A DNA stretch of 64,000 nucleotides from Betaproteobacteria bacterium. GTDB taxonomy: Bacteria > Pseudomonadota > Gammaproteobacteria > Burkholderiales > Ga0077523. The stretch spans positions 1 to 64,000 of the forward strand of contig JANXYG010000056.1 of NCBI GenBank assembly GCA_025350245.1. Direction: 5' to 3'. Below are positions 11,101-20,787 of this stretch, in pieces; position 1 is the first letter of the stretch, and each line of letters opens with the position of its first letter. Position numbers and translations under genes: made by a program. The notes under the pieces are model-generated. The model was not told where the DNA came from. It saw only the letters and a list, made by a program, of their open reading frames with translations, and did no database searches.

Positions 11101-11319
11101 CTGCGTGAGCGTGAATTCGCTGAACTGGGTGATCTGGTTGGCCATGTCCGGCGCGGGAAAGCCGTTGAACTGCCAGATCACGGTGACGATGGGTTCGTTG
11201 ATCGACGGGAAGATGTCCTTCGGCGTACGCAGTATCGCGAGCGCACCCGCGAGGACGACGACCAGACCAACGACGATGAACGTGTAGGGTCTGCGCAGTG
11301 CGAGCTTGACGATCCACAT
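8146..11319 (-). CDS. RND efflux transporter permease subunit, paralogue of 4901-8095
   Basis: 1057 aa 'MWIVKLALRRPYTFIVVGLVVVLAG..PKDIFPSINEPIVTVIWQF', 'GGLALSVGILVDNATVTVENIHRH'. Clearly co-linear with the other RND by eye. Confidence 0.92.
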   Translation of the reverse strand: MWIVKLALRRPYTFIVVGLVVVLAGALAILRTPKDIFPSINEPIVTVIWQFNGFPAPDMANQITQFSEFTLTQFVSDIKRIESQSVFGKSVIRIYFQPTVHIDQAVAQVTATSQTVLKRMPVGTTPPIILAYDPSSVPIMQVALGSQTKTEAEMFDFAQFTVRQALAPVQGALLPTPYGGNPRVIVADLDPGRLAAQGLTPSEVNRALNQQNLVGPTGSVFIGPTEYVLRLNTSPAQVSLLNEIPLKRVNGRTIYLRDVANVRDGYMPQTNLVRYDGHKSVLMSVLKTGQASTLDVVEDARAMLDSVPLPGDLKLTVLFDQSTFVVAAMKGVVTEGLIAAGLTGLLILLFLGSWRSTVIVVVSIPVSVLAGIVCLSAFGHTLNLMTLGGLALSVGILVDNATVTVENIHRHMDMGKGLIQAILDGSNEIAVPAFVATLSICVVFLPVALLSGAPKYLFIPMALAVVFSVGISFALSRTLVPVMTHYLFRHAGHGHAHEGKTPGFGRRLYLGFDRRFEAFRRRYVAFLRLCLRRPVLVIVVFAIAVASAAVLVPFAGRDFFPVVDARAIRLHVAAPTGTRIEDTGVYFSRVSDAIRRVVGEDLDVIVDNIGIPPGTNLATSDNVTSSSADGELLIALKPESSKGGKAYISELRRVLPREFPTLQLYFQPADMMNQILNFGLPAPIDVKVFGLAKDADLYAIATKLKDRLAAIRGAVDVHLQQRLDQPALQIDVDRSRAAEVGMTEREVSDNLLISASSSLMVSPNYWTDPRSGRNYSLVVQTPPHNLETLEDLANTPLPGQGQSPVQYLSSVAQIHKGQVSTLVTHTNVQTTFDVMANVQDRDLGGVAADLRKVVDELAPSLPKGVTVDITGQAKTMDDTFLRLGLGLIGAVLLVYFIMVINFQSWTDPLIIIMALPGAFCGIVWLLVATGTTFSVPSLMGAIMTVGVATANSILVIAFANDQLASGKNAVEAAIEAGFARLRPVLMTAFAMIVGMIPMSLGLGEGGEQNAPLGRAVIGGLVMATLATLIFVPVVFSLLRRRWEPARPEEGAELLLAS

Positions 11320-11634
11320 GGATGGGTGACCTCGGAGTCAGTCGCGTTGATGAGCATCGCGGGAACGGCTCGAAATCATCGTGATCTCTCGATTGAAGGT
11401 CAAGGCGATGAGCCGAACAATATTTGCCTGGCCGAAAGGCTGAAGTAAGGTTGCATCCTGATCATTCATACGCCTTTGTCGGCGAGGCGCGGTCGCGCGC
11501 ATTCGCACATTGCCGCTGGCACATGCAGGTCGATATATTTGACGTGAAATAGCGACGGCCGCAAGCTGCTCATCCGGCCGACAGCTGTTCGTTTGGCCAA
11601 CTAGGAGATCCCCATCCGAATACCTGCCGGACTC

Positions 11635-12810
11635 ATGCAATCTTCGCGAGAATTCGTTGCTGCATTGTTTCTGGGCATTCTCGTACCGGCAATCGGCATG
11701 TCATGGTCTTGTGTTGCCGGATCTGCCGGGTTTGTGCAGGAGCCACCTCTGGTCACGGCGGTGAAGGCTTCGCGCGGAGTGCCCGAGCGAACGCTGCGCT
11801 TGCCCGGAACCGTTCACCCATTCGAGGAAGCCGTCATCTTTCCCCGGGTGAGCGGCTACCTGAAACGCTGGCTCGTGGACATCGGTGATCAGGTGAAGGC
11901 CGGGCAGGTGATCGCGGAGGTCGACACACCCGAACTCGACCAGCAGCTTGCCGAAGCGCAACAGCGCCTGGCCCAGGCGGAAGCGAACCTGCAACTCGCG
12001 CGAGTGACAGCGGAACGGTATCGCTCATTGCGCGCGCAAGATGCGGTATCGGCGCAGGAAGTAGACGAACATTCGTCCGATCTCGAAGCCAAGACGGCGA
12101 TGTTCCGCGGGGTGAAGGCGGAGATCGAGCGATTGCGCGACTTCGCGGCGTTCAAACATGTGCGAGCCCCGTTCGCGGGTGTCGTGGGGGCGCGCAACCT
12201 CGAAAAGACCGCGCGCGGTGCTTTGCTCGATGCCGGTAGCCGGGACGCGGCGGCGTGGCTCTACAAGATCAACCTCATCGATCCGCTGCGGGTCTACGTC
12301 GCGGTCCCCCAGACCTACATGACCCTGATCCGCAAGGGCACGGACTCCGAGATCGAGATCCGCGAGTTTCCGGGGCGCGTCTACAAGGGAACGGTCTCGC
12401 GCACCAGCCAGACGCTCGATGCGGCGTCGCGCACGTTGCTCACCGAGGTCCAGATTCCGAATCCGAAGGGGCAGTTGTACCCCGGACTCTACGCGAACGT
12501 GAAGTTCGTCCTCACCGATGAGATCGCTCCGGTGGTGGTGCCAGGGTCCGCCGTTCTGTCGAGTTCAGGCGCTGCGCGTGTCGCGGTTGTGGATGAGCGA
12601 GGGCACGTGAGCATGCGCAAGGTTGTGCTCGGTCGCGATCTCGGCAAGGTGGTGGAGATCATCGAAGGCGTGAAGGAAGGCGAGCGGGTGATCTCAAACC
12701 CTGGAGACACCTTGGCTGACGGCGCGCCGGTCCGGCTGGTCAATGAAGGCGGACGGCCGCCCGCACCTGCGGTCCCGTCTTCCGTCAACAAGGCAAAACA
12801 GCAACAATGA
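11635..12810 (+). CDS. RND efflux periplasmic adaptor subunit
   Basis: 'YLKRWLVDIGDQVKAGQVIAEVDTPELDQQLAEAQQRLAQAEANLQLARVTAERYRSL', same family as the 3513-4748 adaptor. Confidence 0.9.
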   Translation: MQSSREFVAALFLGILVPAIGMSWSCVAGSAGFVQEPPLVTAVKASRGVPERTLRLPGTVHPFEEAVIFPRVSGYLKRWLVDIGDQVKAGQVIAEVDTPELDQQLAEAQQRLAQAEANLQLARVTAERYRSLRAQDAVSAQEVDEHSSDLEAKTAMFRGVKAEIERLRDFAAFKHVRAPFAGVVGARNLEKTARGALLDAGSRDAAAWLYKINLIDPLRVYVAVPQTYMTLIRKGTDSEIEIREFPGRVYKGTVSRTSQTLDAASRTLLTEVQIPNPKGQLYPGLYANVKFVLTDEIAPVVVPGSAVLSSSGAARVAVVDERGHVSMRKVVLGRDLGKVVEIIEGVKEGERVISNPGDTLADGAPVRLVNEGGRPPAPAVPSSVNKAKQQQ

Positions 12811-14297
12811 CCGTTGCCGCATGTGCGACCCGGACGGCCCGCACGATCGCTGCCGCGTCTGCGCTGGTCTGCACGGTGCTGTCTGGTTGCGCAAGTGTCG
12901 GACCGGACTACCAGCGACCTGTGGTCCAGACACCGGCGACGTTCAGCGAGCAGGGTCCGTGGAAGGCAGCGACACCGGGTGACCTGATCGCCCGCGGCGA
13001 CTGGTGGGCGGTGTTTGGCGACCCGGTCCTCGATGGTCTCGAGAAACGTGCACTGAACGACAGCCCGACCCTCATGGCCTATGCAGCTCGGGTCGACCGG
13101 GCGCGAGCGGTGGCGGGCATAGCGGGCTCGTTCATGAGTCCCGAAGTGGCCATCGGCGGGACCGCGGGTCGCTACCGCGCCTCGCGCAACCGGCCCGATC
13201 AGCCGGACAAGACCCCCAACAACCGGGATTACGAGAGCAATGTCTTCCGTGCTCCCCTGGTGGCCTCTTACGAGGTGGATGTCTGGGGCAGGGTGCGACG
13301 CATCGTCGAATCGGCACGGGCGCAAGCGCAGGCGTCGGTGGCGGAGTACCAGACCGTGGCGCTCACGCTGGAAAGCGAGATCGCGGGAACCTACTTCCGT
13401 CTCCTCCAGACCGATGAGGAACACCGGATCCTGGGGCAAAGCATCGTGTTGCAGCGGCGTGGGCGCGATCTCGTCGCCACTCGCAAGGCGGGCGGACTGG
13501 CGAGCGAACTGGACCTCACCCGTGTGGAAACCGAATTGGCATTGACCGAAGCCGGTGCCGAGGACGCCAACCGCCGCCGCGACGATCTCCAGCTCGCGCT
13601 CGGCCTGCTCGTCGGGGCGTCGGCCGGATCATTCCAGTTGCCCGCAGCGAGCTTCGAGGCATCGCCACCGCCCATCCCGATCGGTCTTCCCTCCGACCTG
13701 CTCGAACGCCGGCCAGACGTGGCCGCTGCCGAACGCACCCTCATGGCAAGGAACGCGGAGATCGGTGTCGCGACGGCGGCGTACTACCCCTCGTTTCGCC
13801 TGACAGGCGGCGCAGGGTTCGAAAGCAGTGACCTCAGTCAGTTTCTGCAGCCCGAGAGCCTGATCTGGAATCTGGCCGGCTCCGTATTTCAGCCGGTTTT
13901 CAATGGCGGGCGGATCGGATTCGACGTCGCGCGGGCGAAGGCGGCTTACGCGGAAAGCGAGTCGAATTACCGAGGCCGTTTGCTGCAGGCATTCCGCGAA
14001 GTCGATGGATCGCTGGCCGGATTGCGCAATCTCGACACCCAGGCGCAGTTTCAGACGACGGCGCGACAAAAAGCCACGCGCTCGGTGCAACTCGCGGAGA
14101 TCCGCTATCGGGCCGGGCTGGTGAATGTCCTCGAAGTCATCGACGCACAGCGCACCGCGCTGCGGGCGGAACGCGAAGCCCTGTCGGTAAGGGGCGACCA
14201 GTTCGCGTCCACCATATCGCTCGTGAAGGCCTTGGGGGGTGGTTGGTCGCAACGCGCCGCGGCCGCAGTCAACGGGCCGGTGGCGCTTCAGAAATGA
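12807..14297 (+). CDS. RND efflux outer-membrane factor, NodT/OprM family lipoprotein
   Basis: Lipobox-like 'LVCTVLSGCASVGPDYQRP', 'RGDWWAVFGDPVLDGLEKRAL', 'LPSDLLERRPDVAAAERTLMARNAEIGVA'. Intact; 4-nt overlap with the adaptor. Confidence 0.92.
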   Translation: MTVAACATRTARTIAAASALVCTVLSGCASVGPDYQRPVVQTPATFSEQGPWKAATPGDLIARGDWWAVFGDPVLDGLEKRALNDSPTLMAYAARVDRARAVAGIAGSFMSPEVAIGGTAGRYRASRNRPDQPDKTPNNRDYESNVFRAPLVASYEVDVWGRVRRIVESARAQAQASVAEYQTVALTLESEIAGTYFRLLQTDEEHRILGQSIVLQRRGRDLVATRKAGGLASELDLTRVETELALTEAGAEDANRRRDDLQLALGLLVGASAGSFQLPAASFEASPPPIPIGLPSDLLERRPDVAAAERTLMARNAEIGVATAAYYPSFRLTGGAGFESSDLSQFLQPESLIWNLAGSVFQPVFNGGRIGFDVARAKAAYAESESNYRGRLLQAFREVDGSLAGLRNLDTQAQFQTTARQKATRSVQLAEIRYRAGLVNVLEVIDAQRTALRAEREALSVRGDQFASTISLVKALGGGWSQRAAAAVNGPVALQK

Positions 14298-14318
14298 ACC
14301 CCCGAAACGCCTGATCCC

Positions 14319-14774
14319 ATGGCCGTCTATCGGCGGATCCTCGTCGCGATCGACGCGAGCGTGCAGAGCGAGCGCTGCCTCGACCACGCGATCACGCTGG
14401 CACTTGATCAGGGCGCGGTGCTGCGCATCGTTCATGCAGTGGACTACATTGCTCCACCCTTCGACACGACGAACGTGGCGGAGGGGCAGCTCCACGACGC
14501 CTACATCGATGCCGGAAATGCAGTGGTGGCATCCGCCCTGGCGCGGGCAGGCGCCAGGGGCTTGACCGTGGACGCGGTGGTCATCGATACCAACGATCCC
14601 CGCAGGCCCGCAGCGGAGACCATCCTTCGCGACGTCGCGGACTGGCAGCCGGACATCGTGATCGTGGGATCCCACGGCCGCACCGGGCTGGCCCGGATGT
14701 TCCTCGGCAGCGTGTCCGAGTCGATCCTGCGGACGGCACCGGTGCCGGTTCTCGTCCTGCGGACGGCGGGCTGA
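14319..14774 (+). CDS. Universal stress protein (UspA family)
   Basis: 151 aa 'YRRILVAIDASVQSERCLDHAITLA', 'DIVIVGSHGRTGLARMFLGSVSESILRTAPVPVLVLR'. Confidence 0.92.
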   Translation: MAVYRRILVAIDASVQSERCLDHAITLALDQGAVLRIVHAVDYIAPPFDTTNVAEGQLHDAYIDAGNAVVASALARAGARGLTVDAVVIDTNDPRRPAAETILRDVADWQPDIVIVGSHGRTGLARMFLGSVSESILRTAPVPVLVLRTAG

Positions 14775-14780
14775 GCTTCC

Positions 14781-16334
14781 CTAAAAGTCGTAGTTGGCGC
14801 GCACCGTGATCGCCCGCTCGCGATCGGTCACGAAACTGGTCAGCCCGCCATAGTTGGGATTCACCGTGACCGGCGTGTCGAACCGGGTATCGACGTAGTT
14901 CAGATAGAACCTGAGGTTCGGCGTCCAGGTCCATTTCAGCTGGGCGGTGAGGGCATTGGCCCGGTTGGTCGACACGGCTGCAAACGCGACATTCGTTGCA
15001 CCGGTACCGGTCCCCAGGCGTCCCGTGCCGACCGCATTTGCCGTGGTGAAATCCGATCCGTCATACGATGACAGCCGCAGGCCAAGCTCCCAGGCGCCCA
15101 GGCTCTTGCCACCCGGCGTGTAGTTCTGGATCGGCACGATGCGTCCGAACACGCCATTACGATACGCCTCGGCGTAGCGTTCGCCGGTGAGCATCCACAG
15201 GACCTCTACGTACGATGCCCGGATGTTGCGGTCATACGATCGATTGGCGATCGACGTTCCGGAAAAGTTCGACATGACGTACTCGCCCTGCACCTTGACC
15301 GGGCCATACGCGATCGCCGCTTCGACGCCTGCGCGGGTACGGGTGACAGACTGACCGCTGAACGGTTGCGTGTTGAAGAACGTGATGCCGCGACCCTCGG
15401 TGCGCTGGTTCAGACCGAAGCCGGTCGGCAGGTCGCCGACCGAGAACGCGCCAGCGAAATGCAGCACCGAGTTCGCTTCGATTCCAGCCAGTTCGGAAAT
15501 GTTGATGGTGGCACGACCAATGACATCGTTGTTGGCCTTGACCGCGACCGCGTCGTTGTTGTTTTTCCCCTGACCGGTCGAGAGGGCAAGTCCGTACGTC
15601 AGGCCGGGCATCGGAACGCCGTGCATCATGAAACCGCGCTCCTTCTGCGGCACCAGGTTGTTCACCAGTGACCGTTCCTGGAAATCCAGCCAGCGATCGC
15701 TTTGCTGTTCCTCCATCGAGAACGGCATCGTGAACTGACCCATGCGGAACTGAAGCGAATCGTTGTAGGCGATGTTGACCCAGGCAAATTCCAGATGGGA
15801 ATTGTTCACGAGATTGGCCAGGTCCCCGGTGATATCCCAGGTGAGATACTCGTTCCACTTGCCCTGGAGCGTAACGAAGGCCCGACGCACATCGAAGGTG
15901 TCGGCAGAGGTGTTTTCGGAGAACCTCCGGTAGTCGGCCTGGACCCGGCCGCTCAGTGCGAACGCGTTGCGGCCATCGCCGGACTGGAAGTTGATGCCGT
16001 TGTTGAATCGTCCGGCGAACTGCTCCTTCTGCGCCTCGGCCTGACTTTGCTGCTGGGCCTCCTGGAACGCCTTGCGGCGGCGTTCGGCGCGGGTGGTGGC
16101 GGATTCATCTCCGGTTTCGCCGGCGACCTCGTTGAACTCTTCTTCGGTGATGATGCCCTTGTCGCGAAGCTTCTCCAGCAAGCGGACGGTCTTGTCGCGC
16201 TTGGGTGGCGGCGTCGCGGGCTCGTCTTCAGCGAGCGCGCTCAGCGGCGACAGGATCAGACCGACCACGGCCGCGATGATGGTCCGGTAAAAAAACTTCG
16301 TTTGGGGCTTCGCCACTGGATATTTCCGCTGCAT
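14781..16334 (-). CDS. Porin of the OprO/OprP (phosphate-selective porin O and P) family
   Basis: N-terminal coiled-coil-like region after signal peptide, 'SGRVQADYRRFSENTSADTFDVRRAFVTLQGKWNEYLTWDITGDLAN..', C-terminal 'ITVRANYDF'. Start chosen at MQRKYPVAKPQ (ORF opens at 16388). Confidence 0.8.
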   Translation of the reverse strand: MQRKYPVAKPQTKFFYRTIIAAVVGLILSPLSALAEDEPATPPPKRDKTVRLLEKLRDKGIITEEEFNEVAGETGDESATTRAERRRKAFQEAQQQSQAEAQKEQFAGRFNNGINFQSGDGRNAFALSGRVQADYRRFSENTSADTFDVRRAFVTLQGKWNEYLTWDITGDLANLVNNSHLEFAWVNIAYNDSLQFRMGQFTMPFSMEEQQSDRWLDFQERSLVNNLVPQKERGFMMHGVPMPGLTYGLALSTGQGKNNNDAVAVKANNDVIGRATINISELAGIEANSVLHFAGAFSVGDLPTGFGLNQRTEGRGITFFNTQPFSGQSVTRTRAGVEAAIAYGPVKVQGEYVMSNFSGTSIANRSYDRNIRASYVEVLWMLTGERYAEAYRNGVFGRIVPIQNYTPGGKSLGAWELGLRLSSYDGSDFTTANAVGTGRLGTGTGATNVAFAAVSTNRANALTAQLKWTWTPNLRFYLNYVDTRFDTPVTVNPNYGGLTSFVTDRERAITVRANYDF

Positions 16335-16416
16335 TGCGCTGGCTCCGTCGATGGGATCGGGTGGTGCCGGCATCCGAGGAGCCGACAACCAATGCGCAGG
16401 ATTCTGATTTCCGAAT

Positions 16417-16434
16417 ATGACGACTTAATGACAA
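16417..16434 (-). promoter_or_regulatory. Candidate Pho box upstream of the OprO/P-like porin
   Basis: Minus strand TTGTCAT-TAAG-TCGTCAT, half-sites 11 bp apart; CAGAAT as candidate -10 ten bp downstream. Confidence 0.55.
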
Positions 16435-16539
16435 ACAACTTCTTGATAGGCTGAAAGGCCCATGGATTCGGCGGGAATCGCCCCCAGGCATCCCTTGAAT
16501 CCTCGGCTTGGCGCTACCGGGAGATGCAATTGGCGCGGG

Positions 16540-18066
16540 TCAGCGCAGCCAGAGCATCAACAGCAGGAACGAGACGGCGGCAAGCAGGCCCGACATCACC
16601 AGCAACAGGCGGGCAAGCCTCGCCTGTTGCCGGACCAGCCGGATGACCGTGGCATCGAGCGGGTGGCCGGCCGACGCCGACAGGGCGCGATGCACCAGGC
16701 GCGGCAACTGCGGCAGCAGCACTCCCCACTGGGGCGCTTCGTCCTTCAAATGCCGCAGCAGGCCGCGCCATCCGATCTGGTCCGACATCCAGCGCTCCAG
16801 GTACGGCTTGGCGGTTTTCCACAGATCGAGATCGGGATCGAGTTCACGTCCGAGGCCTTCGATATTGAGAAGGGTCTTCTGCAGCAGGACCAGTTGCGGC
16901 TGCACCTCGAGGTTGAAGCGGCGAGCCGTCTGGAACAGGCGCAGCAGCACCTTGCCGAACGAGATTTCCCGTAGCGGCTTGTCGAAGATCGGTTCGCAAA
17001 CCGCCCGGATCGCCGACTCGAACTCATCGACACGGGTATCGGCCGGCACCCAACCGGCGTCGAGATGCGCCTGGGCGACCCGCCGGTAGTCCCGCCGAAA
17101 GAACGCCAGAAAATTTTGCGCGAGGTAGTTCTTGTCGGTCTCGGTCAGCGTTCCCATGATGCCGAAATCGAGCGCGATGTAACGCCCGTCGGCACCGACC
17201 ATGATGTTTCCGGGGTGCATGTCGGCGTGGAAGAAGCCGTCGCGAAACACTTGCGTGAAAAAAATCTCGACCCCGGTGCGCGACAGCATGGCGATATCGA
17301 TTCCCTGGTCGCGCAGCGCCCCGACTTGGGAGATCGGCGTGCCGTGCATGCGCTCCATCACCAGCACCTCGGTATGGCACCAGTCCCAGTGCATCTCGGG
17401 CACGACCAGCAATGCCGAGTCACGGAAGTTGCGCCGAAGCTGGCTTCCACCCGCCGCCTCGCGCAGCAGATCGAGTTCATCGTGCAGGTACTTGCGGAAT
17501 TCGCCGATGACTTCGCGCGGCTTGAGCCGTTTGCCATCGGCCCACATCGCCTCGACCAGCCCGGCAGCGGTGTCGAGCAGGGCAAGATCACGGTCGATGA
17601 CGCGGGCGATGCCCGGCCGCAGGATCTTCACCGCCACCTCGCGGCCGTCGGGCAGCGTCGCAAAATGGACCTGCGCGACCGAGGCGCTCGCCACCGGCTC
17701 GCGCTCGAACGCGGCAAACACCTTGTCCACGGGTTTGCCATATACCCGTTCCAGAACGGCGAGCGCCTGGGCGGAAGGAAACGGGGGCACGCGGTCCTGC
17801 AGGGCGGCCAATTCATCGGCTATGTCGTGCGGGATCAGGTCACGCCGCGTCGACAGCACCTGACCGAACTTGACGAAGATCGGACCCAGACTCTCCAGCG
17901 CCTGACGCAAACGTTCGCCGCGGGGGCGATCGAGCCGGCGCCAGAAGAAAACCACCCCCACCACCGGGCGCAGCCAGCGCAGACGGACGTGTCCGAGCAC
18001 GAATCCATCGAGCCCGAACCGAAACACCACGAGCAGGATGCGCGCTAATCGCAGGAGACGCAGCAC
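16540..18066 (-). CDS. ubiB: Ubiquinone biosynthesis protein UbiB (ABC1/ADCK atypical kinase)
   Basis: '[37 protein letters not shown]', '[13 protein letters not shown]', C-terminal transmembrane segments. Confidence 0.95.
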   Translation of the reverse strand: MLRLLRLARILLVVFRFGLDGFVLGHVRLRWLRPVVGVVFFWRRLDRPRGERLRQALESLGPIFVKFGQVLSTRRDLIPHDIADELAALQDRVPPFPSAQALAVLERVYGKPVDKVFAAFEREPVASASVAQVHFATLPDGREVAVKILRPGIARVIDRDLALLDTAAGLVEAMWADGKRLKPREVIGEFRKYLHDELDLLREAAGGSQLRRNFRDSALLVVPEMHWDWCHTEVLVMERMHGTPISQVGALRDQGIDIAMLSRTGVEIFFTQVFRDGFFHADMHPGNIMVGADGRYIALDFGIMGTLTETDKNYLAQNFLAFFRRDYRRVAQAHLDAGWVPADTRVDEFESAIRAVCEPIFDKPLREISFGKVLLRLFQTARRFNLEVQPQLVLLQKTLLNIEGLGRELDPDLDLWKTAKPYLERWMSDQIGWRGLLRHLKDEAPQWGVLLPQLPRLVHRALSASAGHPLDATVIRLVRQQARLARLLLVMSGLLAAVSFLLLMLWLR

Positions 18067-18088
18067 GATCCCCGCGCCGTCTGAAGCT

Positions 18089-18694
18089 TCAGACGGCGCC
18101 GGGCGTTTCGAGAAGCGCGAGACGCTTTTCGAGCCGCTCGACAGCGTCGCGGAGTTGGTCGACGTCGTCGAACCAGGATTCGACCTCGGCGCGCGGCGGC
18201 AGGATCCGCGCTTCCTCGGTCATGTATTCAGCCGCGCCCTGAGACCAGCGAACGGCTGCATCCCGCCCCCAGAGATTGGCGCTGCGGCCCGCGTTGGCAA
18301 TGCGGTGAGCCGCGATATCGCCAACGACCCGCGACAGGCCTTCCTCGAGATCACAGCGGCGTTGTCCGGCCAGTCGCCGCACCGTGGCGGCAAACGCGGC
18401 ATCGCCATCCACATCGGCGATCTCGGCAGCAGCCCTGTCGCCGGCAAGCACGCGCAGTGCCGATGGCACTGTCAGACGAATACGCAGGTCCGGCTTCGCA
18501 TCCGCGTTCGCGGGAGTGACCGTGCCGTCGCCCATCACCGATAACACGATCGCCACCGGCGGGATGGCGAACGCCGCAGTCTGGCCGACATGCGCGACCA
18601 GCGCCGTCCGTGCCTGCTCATCCGCGGCAAGCAGACGATTGACCAAACGCGCGGCCACCAGCGACAACATCAGCGCCCGCCGGGCCGATACCAA
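18089..18694 (-). CDS. ubiJ: UbiJ (SCP2-domain ubiquinone accessory factor)
   Basis: SCP2-like region and C-terminal coiled coil '[21 protein letters not shown]', located between ubiE and ubiB. Confidence 0.85.
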   Translation of the reverse strand: MVSARRALMLSLVAARLVNRLLAADEQARTALVAHVGQTAAFAIPPVAIVLSVMGDGTVTPANADAKPDLRIRLTVPSALRVLAGDRAAAEIADVDGDAAFAATVRRLAGQRRCDLEEGLSRVVGDIAAHRIANAGRSANLWGRDAAVRWSQGAAEYMTEEARILPPRAEVESWFDDVDQLRDAVERLEKRLALLETPGAV

Positions 18695-18715
18695 GAGCGC
18701 TGACCGATAGCCACC

Positions 18716-19447
18716 TCAGCTTGCCCAGCCTCGATGAACGGCAACCACGCCGGCGCTCAGATTGAAGTATTCGACACCGCCGAAACCCGCCTGCCGCATC
18801 AGTGCGGCCAGCGTTTCCTGGTCGGGATGCATGCGGATCGACTCGGCCAGGTAGCGGTACGAATCGGCGTCGCGGGCAATGGCCTTTCCGATGCGCGGCA
18901 ACACCGAGAACGAGTAGAAGTCGTAGATCTTTTCGAGCGGCTTCCATACGCGCGAGAACTCCAGTACCACCAGGCGGCCGGCCGGTGCCAGCACCCGGCG
19001 GAACTCGGCCAGCGCCATTTCCTTGTGGGTCATGTTGCGAAGGCCGAAGGCAACGCATACGCAGTCGAAGGCGGCATCCGGAAATGGCAGTGTCTCGGCG
19101 TCACAGCGAACAACCGGCACGAGGCGTCCGGCGTCGGCCAGCCGGTCTCGACCCGTCGCCAGCATCGGCCCGTTGATGTCGGTCAACCAGACCCGACCTT
19201 CCGGGCCGACCCGGTCGAGCAGCAGACGGGTCATGTCGCCGGTGCCACCGGCGACGTCCAGTACCCGGTGGCCGGGGCGAACCCGCGCGACATCGACGGC
19301 AAATCGCTTCCAGAGCCGATGCAGGCCGACCGACATGACGTCGTTCATCACGTCGTAGCGGGGTGCCACCGAATCGAATACGCCACGGACCCGACGCGCC
19401 TTGTCGCCCGCGTCGACCTGGGTGAAACCAAAGTGGGTCTTACTCAT
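18716..19447 (-). CDS. ubiE: Ubiquinone/menaquinone methyltransferase UbiE
   Basis: '[45 protein letters not shown]', '[11 protein letters not shown]', '[34 protein letters not shown]'. Confidence 0.96.
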   Translation of the reverse strand: MSKTHFGFTQVDAGDKARRVRGVFDSVAPRYDVMNDVMSVGLHRLWKRFAVDVARVRPGHRVLDVAGGTGDMTRLLLDRVGPEGRVWLTDINGPMLATGRDRLADAGRLVPVVRCDAETLPFPDAAFDCVCVAFGLRNMTHKEMALAEFRRVLAPAGRLVVLEFSRVWKPLEKIYDFYSFSVLPRIGKAIARDADSYRYLAESIRMHPDQETLAALMRQAGFGGVEYFNLSAGVVAVHRGWAS

Positions 19448-19961
19448 CGGAAGGTGGGCGCTTGAACCGCACGGGGGGATCCATGCGTCGCAGCTTGTGC
19501 ACCTCTACCCGGGCCGATGCCTCGCGGCTCGCGCCGGCGGCCTTCAGGCGTTGCAGGTACTGCTGCCACAGGGCATCGGCATCGACCCCGAGATGATGCA
19601 GATAGTCCCAGGTGTACAAGCCGGTATCGTGGCTGTCGGAAAACCTCAGCTTCACGGCATAGGCGCCGACCGGTTCGATTGCGGTGATGTTGACGTCACG
19701 CTTGCCGGTCTGCAGCACCTCCTGCCCCGGACCATGACCCCGCACCTCGGCTGACGGACTATAGACGCGCAGCAGCTCGCAGGGCAGCTGGAACCGGGCG
19801 CCGTCGTCGAAAGCCACCTCGAGCATGCGCGACTGCTGGTGCAGCACGATGTCGGTCGGCAGAGGCGACGCCTTATGGATAGGGGCCAAAGACAGGAACT
19901 CCGAAGCGGGAACAAGGCGACGCAACAGCGGCGCCTCACAGTGGCGGATGATAACCTGCAT
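19440..19961 (-). CDS. DUF971 / gamma-butyrobetaine hydroxylase-like N-terminal domain protein
   Basis: '[30 protein letters not shown]', '[28 protein letters not shown]'; upstream of ubiE. Confidence 0.85.
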   Translation of the reverse strand: MQVIIRHCEAPLLRRLVPASEFLSLAPIHKASPLPTDIVLHQQSRMLEVAFDDGARFQLPCELLRVYSPSAEVRGHGPGQEVLQTGKRDVNITAIEPVGAYAVKLRFSDSHDTGLYTWDYLHHLGVDADALWQQYLQRLKAAGASREASARVEVHKLRRMDPPVRFKRPPSDE

Positions 19962-19976
19962 GCTGGTCGCGCCGAC

Positions 19977-19994
19977 ATGTCATGGCCTTGTAAC
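19977..19994 (+). promoter_or_regulatory. Candidate Pho box upstream of phoB
   Basis: ATGTCAT-GGCC-TTGTAAC, half-sites 11 bp apart; TAGCAT as candidate -10 ten bp downstream. Confidence 0.6.
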
Positions 19995-20041
19995 AATCGT
20001 TACATAGCATCGCAATTAACTTAAAATTCAAGGAGTGATGC

Positions 20042-20728
20042 ATGGCTGCGACCATTCTAGTCGTCGAGGACGAGCCTGCGATCCAGGAACTGATCTCGTA
20101 CAACCTGAAGCAGGCGGGACACCAGGCGCTGAAAGCCGACAACGCCGAGCAGGCGATGAACCTGGTGCAGAACGAGCTGCCCGACCTGATCCTTCTCGAC
20201 TGGATGCTGCCGGGCATGTCGGGCGTCGAACTGGCCCGGCGCCTTCGCACCGACAAGCGCACCCGTACCATTCCGATCATCATGCTGACCGCTCGGTCCG
20301 ATGAGCAGGACAAGCTGACCGGCCTCGAGACCGGCGCCGACGACTACATCACCAAGCCGTTTTCGCCGCGAGAACTCAACGCGCGGGTCAAGGCGGTGTT
20401 GCGCCGGCGCGCACCGCAGATGACCGATGATGTCGTACAGGTCGGCGCCCTGAAACTCGATCCGGCCAGCCATCGCATCACCGGTAACAATGTGCCGGTG
20501 GAGCTCGGTCCGACCGAATTCCGGCTGCTTCACTTCCTGATGACGCACCCCGAGCGGGTGCACTCGCGCACCCAGTTACTCGATCAGGTGTGGGGCGACC
20601 ATGTGTTCGTCGAGGAGCGCACGGTCGACGTCCACATCCGGCGCCTTCGCAAGGCCCTTGAACCGACCACGCTCGACAGCCTCATCCAGACTGTCCGCGG
20701 CACCGGCTACCGGTTGTCGCCGAACTAA
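20042..20728 (+). CDS. phoB: Phosphate regulon response regulator PhoB
   Basis: 'ILVVEDEPAIQELISYNL', 'DWMLPGMSG', winged-helix output domain 'VHIRRLRKALEP..IQTVRGTGYRLS'; SD AAGGAG. Confidence 0.94.
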   Translation: MAATILVVEDEPAIQELISYNLKQAGHQALKADNAEQAMNLVQNELPDLILLDWMLPGMSGVELARRLRTDKRTRTIPIIMLTARSDEQDKLTGLETGADDYITKPFSPRELNARVKAVLRRRAPQMTDDVVQVGALKLDPASHRITGNNVPVELGPTEFRLLHFLMTHPERVHSRTQLLDQVWGDHVFVEERTVDVHIRRLRKALEPTTLDSLIQTVRGTGYRLSPN

Positions 20729-20787
20729 GGTGACGGCCACCCCCATTCTGGGATAATCCGGGTCCCTCCCATCCGGGCTGCCTTCGC

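Noticed and set aside
8122-11448. 1108 aa plus-strand ORF antisense to RND pump 2
   Set aside because: Composition rich in H/D/R/Q without domain motifs, typical of the open antisense frame of a GC-rich gene; the minus strand encodes a clear RND transporter.
11320-11634. Searched for a Pho box or paired operator in the RND2/MFP2 divergent spacer
   Set aside because: No pair of TGTCA/TGTAAC half-sites at 11-bp spacing found; isolated TGAC matches only.
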